Assembly: GCA_026874595.1 (NCBI GenBank)
Contig: CM049317.1
Span: forward strand, 24,574,401 to 24,638,400
DNA length: 64,000 nt
Reading direction: 5' to 3'
Source: Sipunculus nudus
Lineage: Eukaryota; Annelida; Sipuncula; Golfingiida; Sipunculidae
In this document: piece by piece, positions 55,075 through 64,000 of the stretch
Layout: each line of letters starts with the position of its first letter
Numbering within the stretch: position 1 is the stretch's first letter
Translations under genes and position numbers: made by a program
The notes under the pieces: generated by a model
What the model saw: only the letters and a program-made list of their open reading frames with translations
Told to the model about the DNA's origin: nothing
The model's database searches: none

Positions 55075-55484
55075 GCCTCCGCCATGTGGGTGGCCCTTCG
55101 TGCGGGGAACTCCCTCTGTTTTCCCTGTGTTTTCTTTCACTTATTTGATCATATTCCCAAAACATACGTTCCCCCAACAAGTGTTCGCATTCACTTATTC
55201 AGTCCATACTTCCATGTTGAATCGTGCACATGTCACTGCACATAAGTGAATATTCCTGAAAGTCCTTCCTGGACCCGTATCATGAGCCGGACCCACACCA
55301 AATTCTTAGCTTCTTCTTTTGCCCATTCCCGATATGCCCTGAAAATGTCATGGGCTTCCGTTCATGACTGCGTGAGTAAAGTTGTGAACAAACACACAAA
55401 CACAGACACACAAACAGACACACAAACACAGACACACAAACAGACACACGAACTGAAATGAACGCATGCCTTACTGGCGGAGGC
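55075..55484 (+). mobile_element. GCCTCCGCCA-type MITE, full-length reference copy
   Basis: The 410-bp element has perfect 10-bp terminal inverted repeats GCCTCCGCCA (55075-55084) and TGGCGGAGGC (55475-55484). The left half carries TCACTTATTCAGTCC and TCGTGCACATGTCACTG. The right half carries GCTTCCGTTCATGACTG and an array of ACACAAACACAGACAC-type units (55390-55449). Fragments at 5964, 8262, 11455, 20346 and 41012 align to parts of it. No transposase frame is present. Confidence 0.85.
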
Positions 55485-56500
55485 AGTAATGCCACATAAA
55501 GACACCCTTAAACCAAAGAGCAAAGGTATATATTGATGTATAATGTCTTTGTTTAAGTCTTTGAATGATCAGGACGAATAATAGATTGAATACGACATGC
55601 TGCCTGTATGAAGATACAGCTTTTAGCAACCAGAACGACACGATGAAGTTCTTTGTATAGATTATACAGGATTCATCAGTCGAAGGAGGGGATTAGCAGG
55701 TAATAAGAGTTAAATCGGAGAAACGCTAAGAATCATAAAGCCTCATGGGGTTTAATTAATCACTGCGTCGCTTTGTAGGCAAGCCGTATCCGGATGGCTT
55801 CTGAGACTCGGATTATAGATACTATCTTTCAGGCCGCGTGACAGTATGGGAAAACAGTCTTATAAAATCATAATCCGTCTCATCCGGCGTAGACGGCAGT
55901 CCCTTTAAGTGCAGGTGGATCTAAAGAAAGCATCACTTTGAGGTTGATACCGTGTAATTACGTCTTATTCCGCTTGAATTGGGCTCTATGACATCTTGAG
56001 TAAAATCCGTTCTTCACAAAGATCTGATGTTTGATCGAATCCTACTGGTTTAAACCGAGTTATTTCTCCCCAAATGACGACCAATGCAAAACATTATGTC
56101 TGAATAACAACTCTGAGGCGAGTTAAGTCAGCTGAAAGACCAGAAATCGTAAATATCCTTTTTGTGCATTTTCCATCTCTCTATAGCTGTTTAGAAAACT
56201 TTTTTTTTTCCAAAAGTTTATCTGGTCTAGAGCGCTTTTTACAAAGCGTTATGACGTACTTCAGCAAAATCTCGTTGTAAAACCGTTCTTAAATATAACT
56301 TTATGACAATCTTATTTATCACTTCTCAGAGATATAGATCAGGGAATTTTTAATTATAGGTGTATTAAAATTATTTTATTGTAAATTCGCCTTTTTATCT
56401 TTCTAGATCAAAGGAAATATTTTTTTTATAAGAAGTCAGTTGTAACTAATTCCAAACATATTTCAATATATGACGATTGACATTTATTTTAAGTTCAGCC
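55485..56500. other. Unique sequence
   Basis: No gene recognised. The stretch 55740-55920 is less A+T-rich and non-repetitive. Confidence 0.5.
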
Positions 56501-56692
56501 AAATAGGTACATGATGCTGCAGTTCTGCGTTGACGTTTCGAGAAGGTAAGTTAGAAACATATCAGTAAAAATCTCTGGTGTATAAAATCTAAAAACTACG
56601 TTAAACGGTTAACATCTGTACATACGATCAATAAGCAGGAAACTGGTTATTGCTAACACATAAACACGTATCTTTACTTGTTTTGTTGTAAG

Positions 56693-56742
<50 letters not shown>
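56693..56742. repeat. (CT)n microsatellite
   Basis: About 25 uninterrupted CT units. The Arg-Glu repeat frame on the minus strand is its artefact. Confidence 0.97.
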
Positions 56743-56744
<2 letters not shown>

Positions 56745-57099
56745 GTTGGTATTAAATATTATTAACATATATAAATGGCCGGACGTATTCTTTCCACAAC
56801 CGGATATTTCTTCTTCACATCTTCGATGCAACGATGTCAAATGAGACACTTTAAAATATACATGTCTTTTTTAGAGGATGTTGAAATCCTTCATCCAAAT
56901 GTTGATCATCTATCGTTATCTGTATCATTCATGGTGAAAGTAAACGTCTAGTAAATTTGGATGTTTCGCATTGTAGTTACAACCGAGGAGTGAATTCATT
57001 AGAAACTGGGCCTAAACTACATTTCTTTTATAGAAAGAGACAATTTCAAGATTTAACATGTTTAATTTTTGCCATCCTAGATAATATTTCCACGTCAAG

Positions 57100-57540
57100 C
57101 CGTTGTCTTGGGTATAGGCATCCGATGCTCTACGACGTCCTACGAATGACGTTCGTCTTTGGGTGAGCTGACGTCATTAGAATCGTGGGCGTTTCCTACC
57201 ATAATCCTGCAAATGTTCTTATCGTTGCACGCCCTTACTACGACTGGTAATTATAACAGTTCTATGGCTGTCTGTCGTGAAAATGTTGTATGTTCGACCT
57301 CCATGGCATAAATCGTTGAGAGGACTGAGGCAGAGCCGTGGGAACTCCTAACAGATCTACGTGTATCGGACGATAGTCTTTAGGTTGACCGTACATGGAA
57401 CTGTATCGACTCGTTCATTATCTTTCAACAGTTGAGGAACGAAGGCCTGTGATGCAACGAATATTTTTCGACTAATTTGGCTTATTCGACTGTCACATGT
57501 TACATCGTACGATTAACTTCGCATGCCGTGCCATGTTTTT
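57100..57540. repeat. CpG-rich block of unknown origin
   Basis: High density of CG words (CTACGACGTCCTACGAATG, CGTGTATCGGACGATAG, ATCGTACGATTAACTTCGC) between A+T-rich flanks. It is similar in style to 49213-49760 and 4640-5010 but I could not align them directly. Possibly a decayed DNA transposon. Confidence 0.3.
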
Positions 57541-57849
57541 CATAAAAGTCGCACAACATATTTCAAGTGAATGATAATACGTAACTTTCACATCCAGTTC
57601 TTCAAAACTTACTTCATTTCCGTCTGTCGTAGTCACTGGCCAAAAAATGAGTTATATATGAAAGGGTCGGCAGGTGTAGATTTAAGAAAATATACCCACG
57701 GCTATATCAGATGAAGCCAGAGGATTTTTTATCAGATCAAAAACCTGCTTTGAGCAATCTTTCTTTGTGCATTCTTTAAAAAGAGCTTATCATCTTCCTG
57801 ACTGTTGATTGTATGTAATTTCAGGACTACTGCATACAAATCGATTAAC

Positions 57850-57960
57850 TACAGGTAATTCCTTTTAATAAAAGTTCATATAACGCCTCCGTGACGGATG
57901 CATCATAAGGTTTATCTAAAAGCTGGTTATAAACATACATCAATTTTTAAAACGGAAACA
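57850..57960 (+). repeat. Interspersed repeat family Z, copy 3
   Basis: CAGGTAATTCCTTTTAATAA, ATAACGCCTCCGTGACGG and CATACATCAATTTTTAAAAC match the other two copies. It directly abuts the MITE at 57961. Confidence 0.62.
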
Positions 57961-58192
57961 TAAGGCAAAAAAAGGTATGGTACTCAGGCACCGCCCACGT
58001 CAATTTTAACGCCCCGAATAAAAAAAAATTATTTCGATTTTTCATCTTTCAAGCAGATGAAATGATACAATTTTGTTCAGATTTCCTTTGTTATGTTGCG
58101 TTTTTACCTGTTCACAATAAGAATCGATTATTGTCGCCGCACTGATTCCTGAAAAAAAAATGCCTAAGAACCATAACTTTCTTTTTGGCCTA
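57961..58192 (+). mobile_element. MITE family W, copy 1, with terminal inverted repeats
   Basis: The left end TAAGGCAAAAAAAGGTATGG matches the reverse complement of the right end, TAGGCCAAAAAGAAAGTTATG. The body CTCAGGCACCGCCCACGTC recurs inverted at 62165-62190. No reading frame is shared. Confidence 0.7.
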
Positions 58193-58199
58193 ACATATA

Positions 58200-58360
58200 A
58201 CATAAGGTGGTTGGTTGCATATGTCAGGAAGCTTTAACTTCACTAGTTTGGAAACGCTACTCCGGATCGTCTTATTTGCTGCCAGATGTTTTTGCTGCAT
58301 GTCTTTTGATTGTTACACATGTCTTAAACATGTTATTATAAACAAAATGAATAGTCTGTG
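58200..58360 (-). repeat. Interspersed repeat family X, copy 5 (partial)
   Basis: ATAAGGTGGTTGGTTGCATA, CTTATTTGCTGCCAGATG and a TATTATAAACAAAATG/GTCTGTGTATGC stretch match the 3' two thirds of the family in reverse orientation. Confidence 0.55.
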
Positions 58361-59031
58361 TATGCATTCTCCACACGCAAGATCTGTCTATGAAACCAGA
58401 ATAGATAGCATGCACACATTCGTGCGCACAGCACGCTTATGGGCAGAAATCGGGCCAGTTTGCCCTAGATGTGTAAATTACAAATATTAAGGAAATGGAG
58501 CAAATACAGAGTATGCTTTGACAACATCCATTCCAATTATAACCAACAAGAGAAATTTGTCCGTGTAACATATTATGAATATTGATAAACCTGTGGATCT
58601 ATTTTGCGGTGTAATACCTGTAACGCGGTATTGTAAATATAAACATAAACTTATGCACGTGCCTCCTTTGATAGTTTACATTTGCCATTATGCTGGTTAG
58701 GGCATCAGGTAGAAACCAAGACTATAGAAAGTACTGAACGATATTAAATTGAAATAAATGAAATTTCGATGAATTTTTAAAGTTGAAGAGACGGGAGATG
58801 TTATTTGTTACAATTGAATTTCAATTAAAAAATAATGAAAGGCATATGATTCTTGGTACTTTGAAGTTAATATAATTTTTTTCAGTACATAAAGCAACCT
58901 CTGGTTATTAGTCTGTTCTTAAAAAAAAGAAAATATATTTTTGCATTGAAAGGGAGAATAATAGTCTTAAATAAAGAAACGTAGCTCAAACGATCAAGTT
59001 GCTGTTGTTAATAGCGCATGCACAATGTAGT
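58361..59031. other. Unique A+T-rich sequence
   Basis: Nothing recognised. Confidence 0.55.
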
Positions 59032-59200
59032 GACCTTGACAGTCGAGGGGTTAAACTCGTCTCTCTCCGCCGGCGACCCGGGTTCGATCCCCTCTGTGGC
59101 TATGCGAGTTTGTTGCAATTCCCGGTGCTTTTCTCCGGTTTCCTACATACCTACAGAATACCGAACGCCATCATGCGAGCCATGGAGAGTGTCCGCGAAT
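59032..59200 (+). mobile_element. V-domain tRNA-derived SINE (RUDI-like), copy 2
   Basis: The head CAGTCGAGGGGTTAAACTCG with the B box GGGTTCGATCC, then CCCGGTGCTTTTCTCCGG and TTTCCTACAT of the V domain. The segment CGGCGACCCGGGTTCGA is the counterpart of TGGCGACCCGGGTTCGA in the 9.8 kb copy. Confidence 0.72.
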
Positions 59201-59949
59201 AGTTATGAAAAGTATTTGTACAATGTATGTAAAGTAAATGTTTATTTTATATTATATAGGGTAAGAATTCGTCATTGGCCTCGAATCCAGCATTGTTTTT
59301 CTTTTTAATTTACTCGAACAAACATTCACACATTCACGAATCAAACAAGACCCTTAGGAGCTCATATAAATGCAGGAACATCCAAACTTTATAATTTATT
59401 GTTTAAACTGATTTCACCATGCTTACAGCAGGGATACCATCGGTGCACTGAGACCATATTTAAGAGTTATCAAGTGTTATTTCATAATTTAAATTTGTAG
59501 TCTGAGCCACTTTTACTTTCAAGGGAAGTTTAAAAAAGTCATCTGTAAAATAAACGATAACAATAATCACATGATCTTTATTTAACGTTCGTCGATGTCA
59601 AAACTTCTTTTCTCGCGGATTCAACGTTTTTGACGGATTTGGGTACAAAAGTCATTTTGGAGCTATACAGGTCTGTACAACAGTGGCTCTTCACACCAGT
59701 CAGATCACGTGACCTGCGGGAGAACCAATCATCTGCGATTCTCTTCACAGCTGGCTGTAAACGTCACGTTTCTTCAAAGATGCTAGACCCCTCCATTTCA
59801 GGTAGTTGAGAAATCTGGAAAATATGGAAAAAAAAACATATTGATGAAGTTCAGTTGATTAAGGCCATTGATTTTTAATCTATTCCTTTGAATATAACAA
59901 CTATACAAAAAGTTGATATAAAAGGCACCCCTTCCGATATCTGATGGCT

Positions 59950-59950
<1 letters not shown>
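59201..59950. other. Unique sequence
   Basis: No gene recognised. Confidence 0.5.
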
Positions 59951-59995
<45 letters not shown>

Positions 59996-60087
59996 TTAAT
60001 AATATAGTATTTATATAGCGTAAAATTATTCGATGGTCGGACTCACAGTGCAATTCACACACACACACACGCACACACACACACATA
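59951..60087. repeat. (AAT)n array, then (CA)n array
   Basis: AAT units at 59951-60005, and CA units with one GCA interruption at 60056-60087. Confidence 0.95.
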
Positions 60088-60149
60088 CCCACATACAATT
60101 TCATGGAAATCTACTCCCTGTGCCTGAACCAGAAAAAAAATAATGCATA

Positions 60150-60330
60150 TTAATTACCAAAAGCTTGCCGAAAGAGATACGTTTTTAAACTATTAACTTA
60201 GGATAATCCTTTTATCGATGTATAAAAAATTGGCTGTCCGTTTTGTTTATATTTACGTCATTTTAACGTGATGGAGGCCCGCAAAAAAACATTCAAACAC
60301 AGTCAGCTAGGAAATCCTGCGGAATTCAGA
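60150..60330 (+). repeat. Interspersed repeat family X, copy 6 (partial)
   Basis: TGGCTGTCCGTTTTGTTTAT, then TTTACGTCATTTTAACGTG and GAGGCCCGCAAAA match the central block TTGTTTATATCAACGTG / GGGCCCGCTAAAAT of copy 3. Confidence 0.5.
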
Positions 60331-60933
60331 CAAACAGGAAGGGCGTTTTTTTTTTTTTTTGCAATTAGTGACCGTTCAACTTCCGCATAGAAACTACTTA
60401 CTGAAATGGCCCGAAATAAAGTGGCCTTAATTTCTTACTCCAGGACCGAAAAAGGTGTTCCTGATTCTGAATTTTTTTGGGTGGTTGCAATTGCAGGATT
60501 TAATATATGACTAACATCAAAAATAACTTCGGGACCGGGCAAAGTTGCCTTCTCTGTCAAGGTGGTCCTAGAAGTGGGATGTTTAGCAACAACCCATCTT
60601 AGGTTTTACATGGTGTTTTACATTTGTCAACAATGATTTGTACACTAACAGCAGGTAGATAAACAGGCTCATACATCACTCACAGAGACATTTAAAGAAT
60701 TATTTCATAATATGAATTACCTAAATTCATTGATATGGACACAGAGTAAGCCAGAAAGAACATCAATTGTATAGAAGGTGAGTTTCTTTTAACTGTATAT
60801 GATAGTCTATGATAACAAAATATGTTATTCCACAAACAATATTGCTGCAGTTGGTCTCCTAGTCCAAATAACCGTTCACTGAATAATATAATATAAATTT
60901 AGTTTTTCAAATTGTTATTTTTTTCGGTTTCAG
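60331..60933. other. Unique A+T-rich sequence
   Basis: Nothing recognised apart from a T17 run at about 60344-60360. Confidence 0.5.
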
Positions 60934-61265
60934 CAAGCGGGCCCTGCAAGAACGGAAGACGTAGTATATAACTGCGCCCAGACGTAATGAACAGGCAGTC
61001 ATTTTTCACAGAAAGCTTCTCGAGATCTCGCATCAAACACTCCAGGGCGCAAGTCATCAACAAAAAGATTCGCATTTTCTATCTTGAGGTGGATAAACAG
61101 TGGTTTTTCTGCTGTTTTGCATCTCTTGTTCCTGAGCAGAACACTAATGTACCTTTTGTGTACTTTTTACCTGGTCCGCCAAGTCCTTCTCTTATTTTAA
61201 GGAACACTGGGTGCACGGGACACAAAATCGGGAAGCCTATCTTTCTGTTACAGAAACATAGCTGA
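60934..61265 (+). other. Acceptor-led open frame of 92 codons, doubtful
   Basis: A strong acceptor (TTATTTTTTTCGGTTTCAG, ending at 60933) precedes a GC-raised stretch whose first ATG (60987) opens a 92-codon frame ending at 61265 (MNRQSFFTESFSRSRIKH near the start). No family is recognised and a 73-codon frame overlaps on the other strand. It may be a last exon with 5' UTR, or chance. Confidence 0.2.
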
Positions 61266-61931
61266 AAATATTGCCTTCTGGCTAAACATTTGTTAAACAA
61301 TGTAATCTTGCTTTGTGGCGATAATATTTGAATATAGATGTTTAGCTAATAAATGGTGAAAATACTCTATTTATTAAACAGGAGGCCATCCTGGCTAATT
61401 AACCATACTGGACACGTTTAATGTTTATTAACATGCAATTTCAAAATGGGCGATACAAGCATTGTCCTCTCATGCAGGGAGGCCGTTAATCCAGTATGAA
61501 TATGGATACAAGTTCTTTTCGTAATAATTATTTTGTTAGGTACCGTTAATACGCTACATTTACGTATTCTGCATCGGGGGTTCAGCAATATATTTCCGTT
61601 ATTGTTACACAAAAAGTCGAAAATGTCACTCGTAAATTTCTAAAGGAAATTCATTCAAAGCCGACGCCTGGTGCAGGGCTAATAAACACACCAGCGATCA
61701 CAACTCGATTTCAGGTTCTTTGCACCGGGCTAACATTTCATTAGCTCCAGCAGGGAATTGTCGGAATCTTTCATAAGCATGGTTTTTACCAAAAGGTTTT
61801 CGCCACACAATCGCCTTAATATAAAAACAGTATCCATAATCTCTCTATGGTCTTGCTACACGTGCCTAAAAAAATATAACACAAGCAGAGATTAAACGAC
61901 GGCAGCTGATGGCACTCTTAAGCCGTGTAGC
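61266..61931. other. Unique sequence, possible regulatory block at 61610-61770
   Basis: The part around 61650-61770 (CGACGCCTGGTGCAGGGC, TAATAAACACACCAGCG, CATTTCATTAGCTCCAGC) is non-repetitive, of balanced composition and without frames, which would suit a conserved non-coding element. Confidence 0.3.
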
Positions 61932-62221
61932 TAAGGCACTTTTTTTCAGAAATCACTGCGTACGGGCGGTATTTTATTTATTTTTTTTTTTACCTTTTTT
62001 GTATGTTTCGATAAAAATGGCTTATGATCAGGCAAAACCATATGCATAACAGGTTGCTAAACAGGTAAAAGCACTACATAACAAAGGAAATCGTATCAAA
62101 ATTGTATTATTTTATGTTCTTGAAAGATGAAAATCAAAATAAACATGTTTGATGCTGGGCGTTTAAATTGACACGGGCGGTGCCTGAGAAACATTCCTTT
62201 TATTTTCTTTTTTTGGCCTAA
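61932..62221 (-). mobile_element. MITE family W, copy 2 (inverted relative to copy 1)
   Basis: On the minus strand: TAGGCCAAAAAAAGAAAA, CTCAGGCACCGCCCGTGTC, TTTCATCTTTCAAG, AAATCACTGCGTACG-side sequence and a TTTTTTCAGAAATCA counterpart of the copy 1 right part. It is longer than copy 1 because of an internal T-rich insertion, and its other terminus is eroded. Confidence 0.62.
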
Positions 62222-63400
62222 CGCTGTTGATTGATTAAAATTCGTTACTTCGAGATATTTGGCTCAAGTCTAGCGGAACCTTTCTGACAAAGGGTAACAT
62301 ATGTTTCTTAAAATAAGTGAAATTACCTTTTGCTGATTGTCCCCTATATATTTTATTCATTTTTTATTTGCACTTGCTTGTGTCTGGGCTTGCAGGACAT
62401 ATAAGAGATAAAACTATGACATGGTCAACCATTCCCGGCTGAAAGTTAGATTTTGTGAAACATTGTTGCAAATAAAAACAAGGGGTTAAATTCTACAACG
62501 CAACCTATCCAATTATTACAAATAATGCAACGATATTAATAAAAGATTCATATATCCAATATATTGCGATTCGGCTTTTATCTTTAAATTATATTTCTAT
62601 TCTTTTGTTTTTCATTTGTCAATACGTGTTTAAGTTTAATATTCCCTGGAATTTTAAGAATATTTCAAAATATAACTCGGAGACCGCAGTTATACCGCAC
62701 GTGCCAACATTTGGAGTCACCGGATCCGGAACAAGGCCATACTATTGATCAAACTATGACACGTTATACGCAACCGAAGGGAATATATGAATCCAAGACA
62801 ACAGAAATAAGTGTCATGGTTCACCAACTAGATAGATACAACTCATGTCGGCTCTGCCATGGCCGGTTCCAATAAGTTGACACCTGCGCATATTCAAGAA
62901 CGTAGAAACTTTCACCTGGTATAGAATTCTCACTCAAGGTTTCTCCTAATCCTAATGAATAATGACAGTGCTCCTTCAAACAAAAATACTCTGTTGAGCC
63001 TGCTTATCTAACTTGTCCTTTTTAATATAATATAGCTTCTTCCATGACATTTCATAGCCATCCGTTCTAAAACTCAGTCAAGTTGCAAAGAGATAAAATA
63101 AACTGACCCGGAAAAAGAAATTCATTATCTGTGTAAATAGATTACTCGTACAATGACCTGCGATTATATTATATTGTATTATATTATATATTTAACTCGC
63201 ATTGTTTGAGGTGGTTTAATCGATGGGTGCGTAACTGGAAACATTATTTTATGGCTTGAATCATGCGAAGAAGAAAATGTAACATTTGCACTGTAATAAA
63301 ATAAAATTAATTCTCAATTCCCATAAACTTATTTCTATAAAACTTTAAACCACAAATATTAAGCTTTCTCTTTAATATACATAAATGTGGTAATGTATTA
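62222..63400. other. Unique A+T-rich sequence
   Basis: Nothing recognised. Confidence 0.55.
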
Positions 63401-63770
63401 AAACAGTGCTGCTTGGCAGCTCGTCAGGTCTTCTGATGCAGACACGAAGCCGGGGGACCACGTGACCGACGGTGTATCTTGGAAGTCTGGGACTGGCTGC
63501 CGACCTGACCGCTGCCGGCCCCAGGATTTTAGATATAATGGGAACTTTTTAAACCTGAGAGGTTTGGCCGTGACGTTGAAGCCTGATCAATTAGCCTGGG
63601 TAATACTATTACTTCCCCCCGAATAGTCGTGGGCAATGTTTTCCGCCGCCGTATGGTCGGGACTTAGTCATTAGCGGCCCGACTGCCCAAAACGTGATCA
63701 AATGGAGTCTGTAATTGGTATCAGGGCGAACCTCTTTAAGGTCTCAGAAACGTTGTTTCATTTATTCTTC
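63401..63770. promoter_or_regulatory. GC-raised unique block, possible regulatory element
   Basis: An abrupt rise in GC without repeats or long frames. Words such as CCTGATCAATTAGCC, AGTCATTAGCGGCCCG, ACGTGATCAAATGGAG and GTAATTGGTATCAG combine homeodomain-like ATTA cores with TGATCA. The composition is unlike the transposon families seen here. A role is inferred only. Confidence 0.22.
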
Positions 63771-64000
63771 GATAGTTCCCAAAATGACTGATTTTGGACA
63801 GCTTGACGTTTATATATTTGAAAGAAAAACCAAAAAGGCATTTTTTAAAGATTTTATAGAAAATAATAAGTTAAGTATATTTATTCGTTTTTAATTTCTT
63901 AATGCCAATTCCAGCTGATCTTTTAAATGAAAGGAATATCTGTTGTCAATACTTCTGGCACAAGCATTTATTTATTTTTATCCAAAGGGTCCTTTATTTT
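63771..64000. other. Unique A+T-rich sequence
   Basis: Nothing recognised. Confidence 0.5.

Noticed and set aside
56500-56546. Possible 47-base exon before AAG/GTAAGTT
   Set aside because: Open in one frame but too short, and the acceptor is ambiguous between two AGs.
1-64000. CRISPR array, prokaryotic operon, phage or defence island
   Set aside because: No regularly spaced direct repeats with unique spacers, no ribosome-binding-site-led gene series and no long frames; the DNA is clearly eukaryotic.

Overview
The window is A+T-rich eukaryotic DNA with no operons, no ribosome-binding sites and no intact multi-domain gene. Dense interspersed repeats, long (TA)n arrays and a V-domain tRNA-derived SINE (the RUDI type known from molluscs) point to an animal, most likely a marine lophotrochozoan such as a bivalve or gastropod. 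That assignment is an inference from repeat style, not from a marker gene.

The content I can support is mostly transposable-element material. There are three 5'-truncated non-LTR retrotransposon relics: a CR1/Jockey-like 3' end at 5440-5936, an L2-like C-terminus at 20600-21295, and a reverse-transcriptase core with YADD at 36425-37113. There is one complete but coding-poor LTR retrotransposon at 37632-40842, with paired LTRs, a purine tract and a hairpin identical in both LTRs. I also see several SINE heads and at least seven short interspersed families. One family with GCCTCCGCCA ends has six copies; one of about 280 bp has six copies; three MITE-like elements have visible terminal inverted repeats (3920-4218, 42839-43159, 57961-58192). 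Microsatellites, poly(C)/poly(G) tracts and two minisatellites present in opposite orientations fill much of the rest.

By region: 1-9 kb holds a SINE, a MITE, the CR1 tail, an hAT-like element and a possible solo LTR. 9-17 kb is mostly unique sequence with a V-SINE and (TA)n arrays. 17-23 kb is the most GC-rich part, with a decayed protein-coding block on the minus strand, a SINE and the L2 relic. 23-31.5 kb is mostly unique and holds a plausible small exon at 24416-24502. 32.5-41.2 kb is a nested repeat cluster containing the LTR element. 41-64 kb is a mosaic of MITEs, SINEs and microsatellites separated by unique blocks.

Possible host coding sequence is limited to small pieces: 24416-24502 (+), 26626-26808 (-), 35708-35953 (-), 51805-51855 (-), and the frameshifted block 17890-18540 (-). 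None could be assigned to a known family by eye. Several unique blocks rich in TAATTA-type cores (13.5, 31.7, 36.2, 61.6 and 63.5 kb) would fit conserved non-coding elements of a gene desert or large intron, but this is untested. I did not find a convincing new multi-gene system. The observations most worth follow-up are the coding-poor LTR element with its LTR hairpin, the decayed coding block near 18 kb, and the MITE families with multiple copies.
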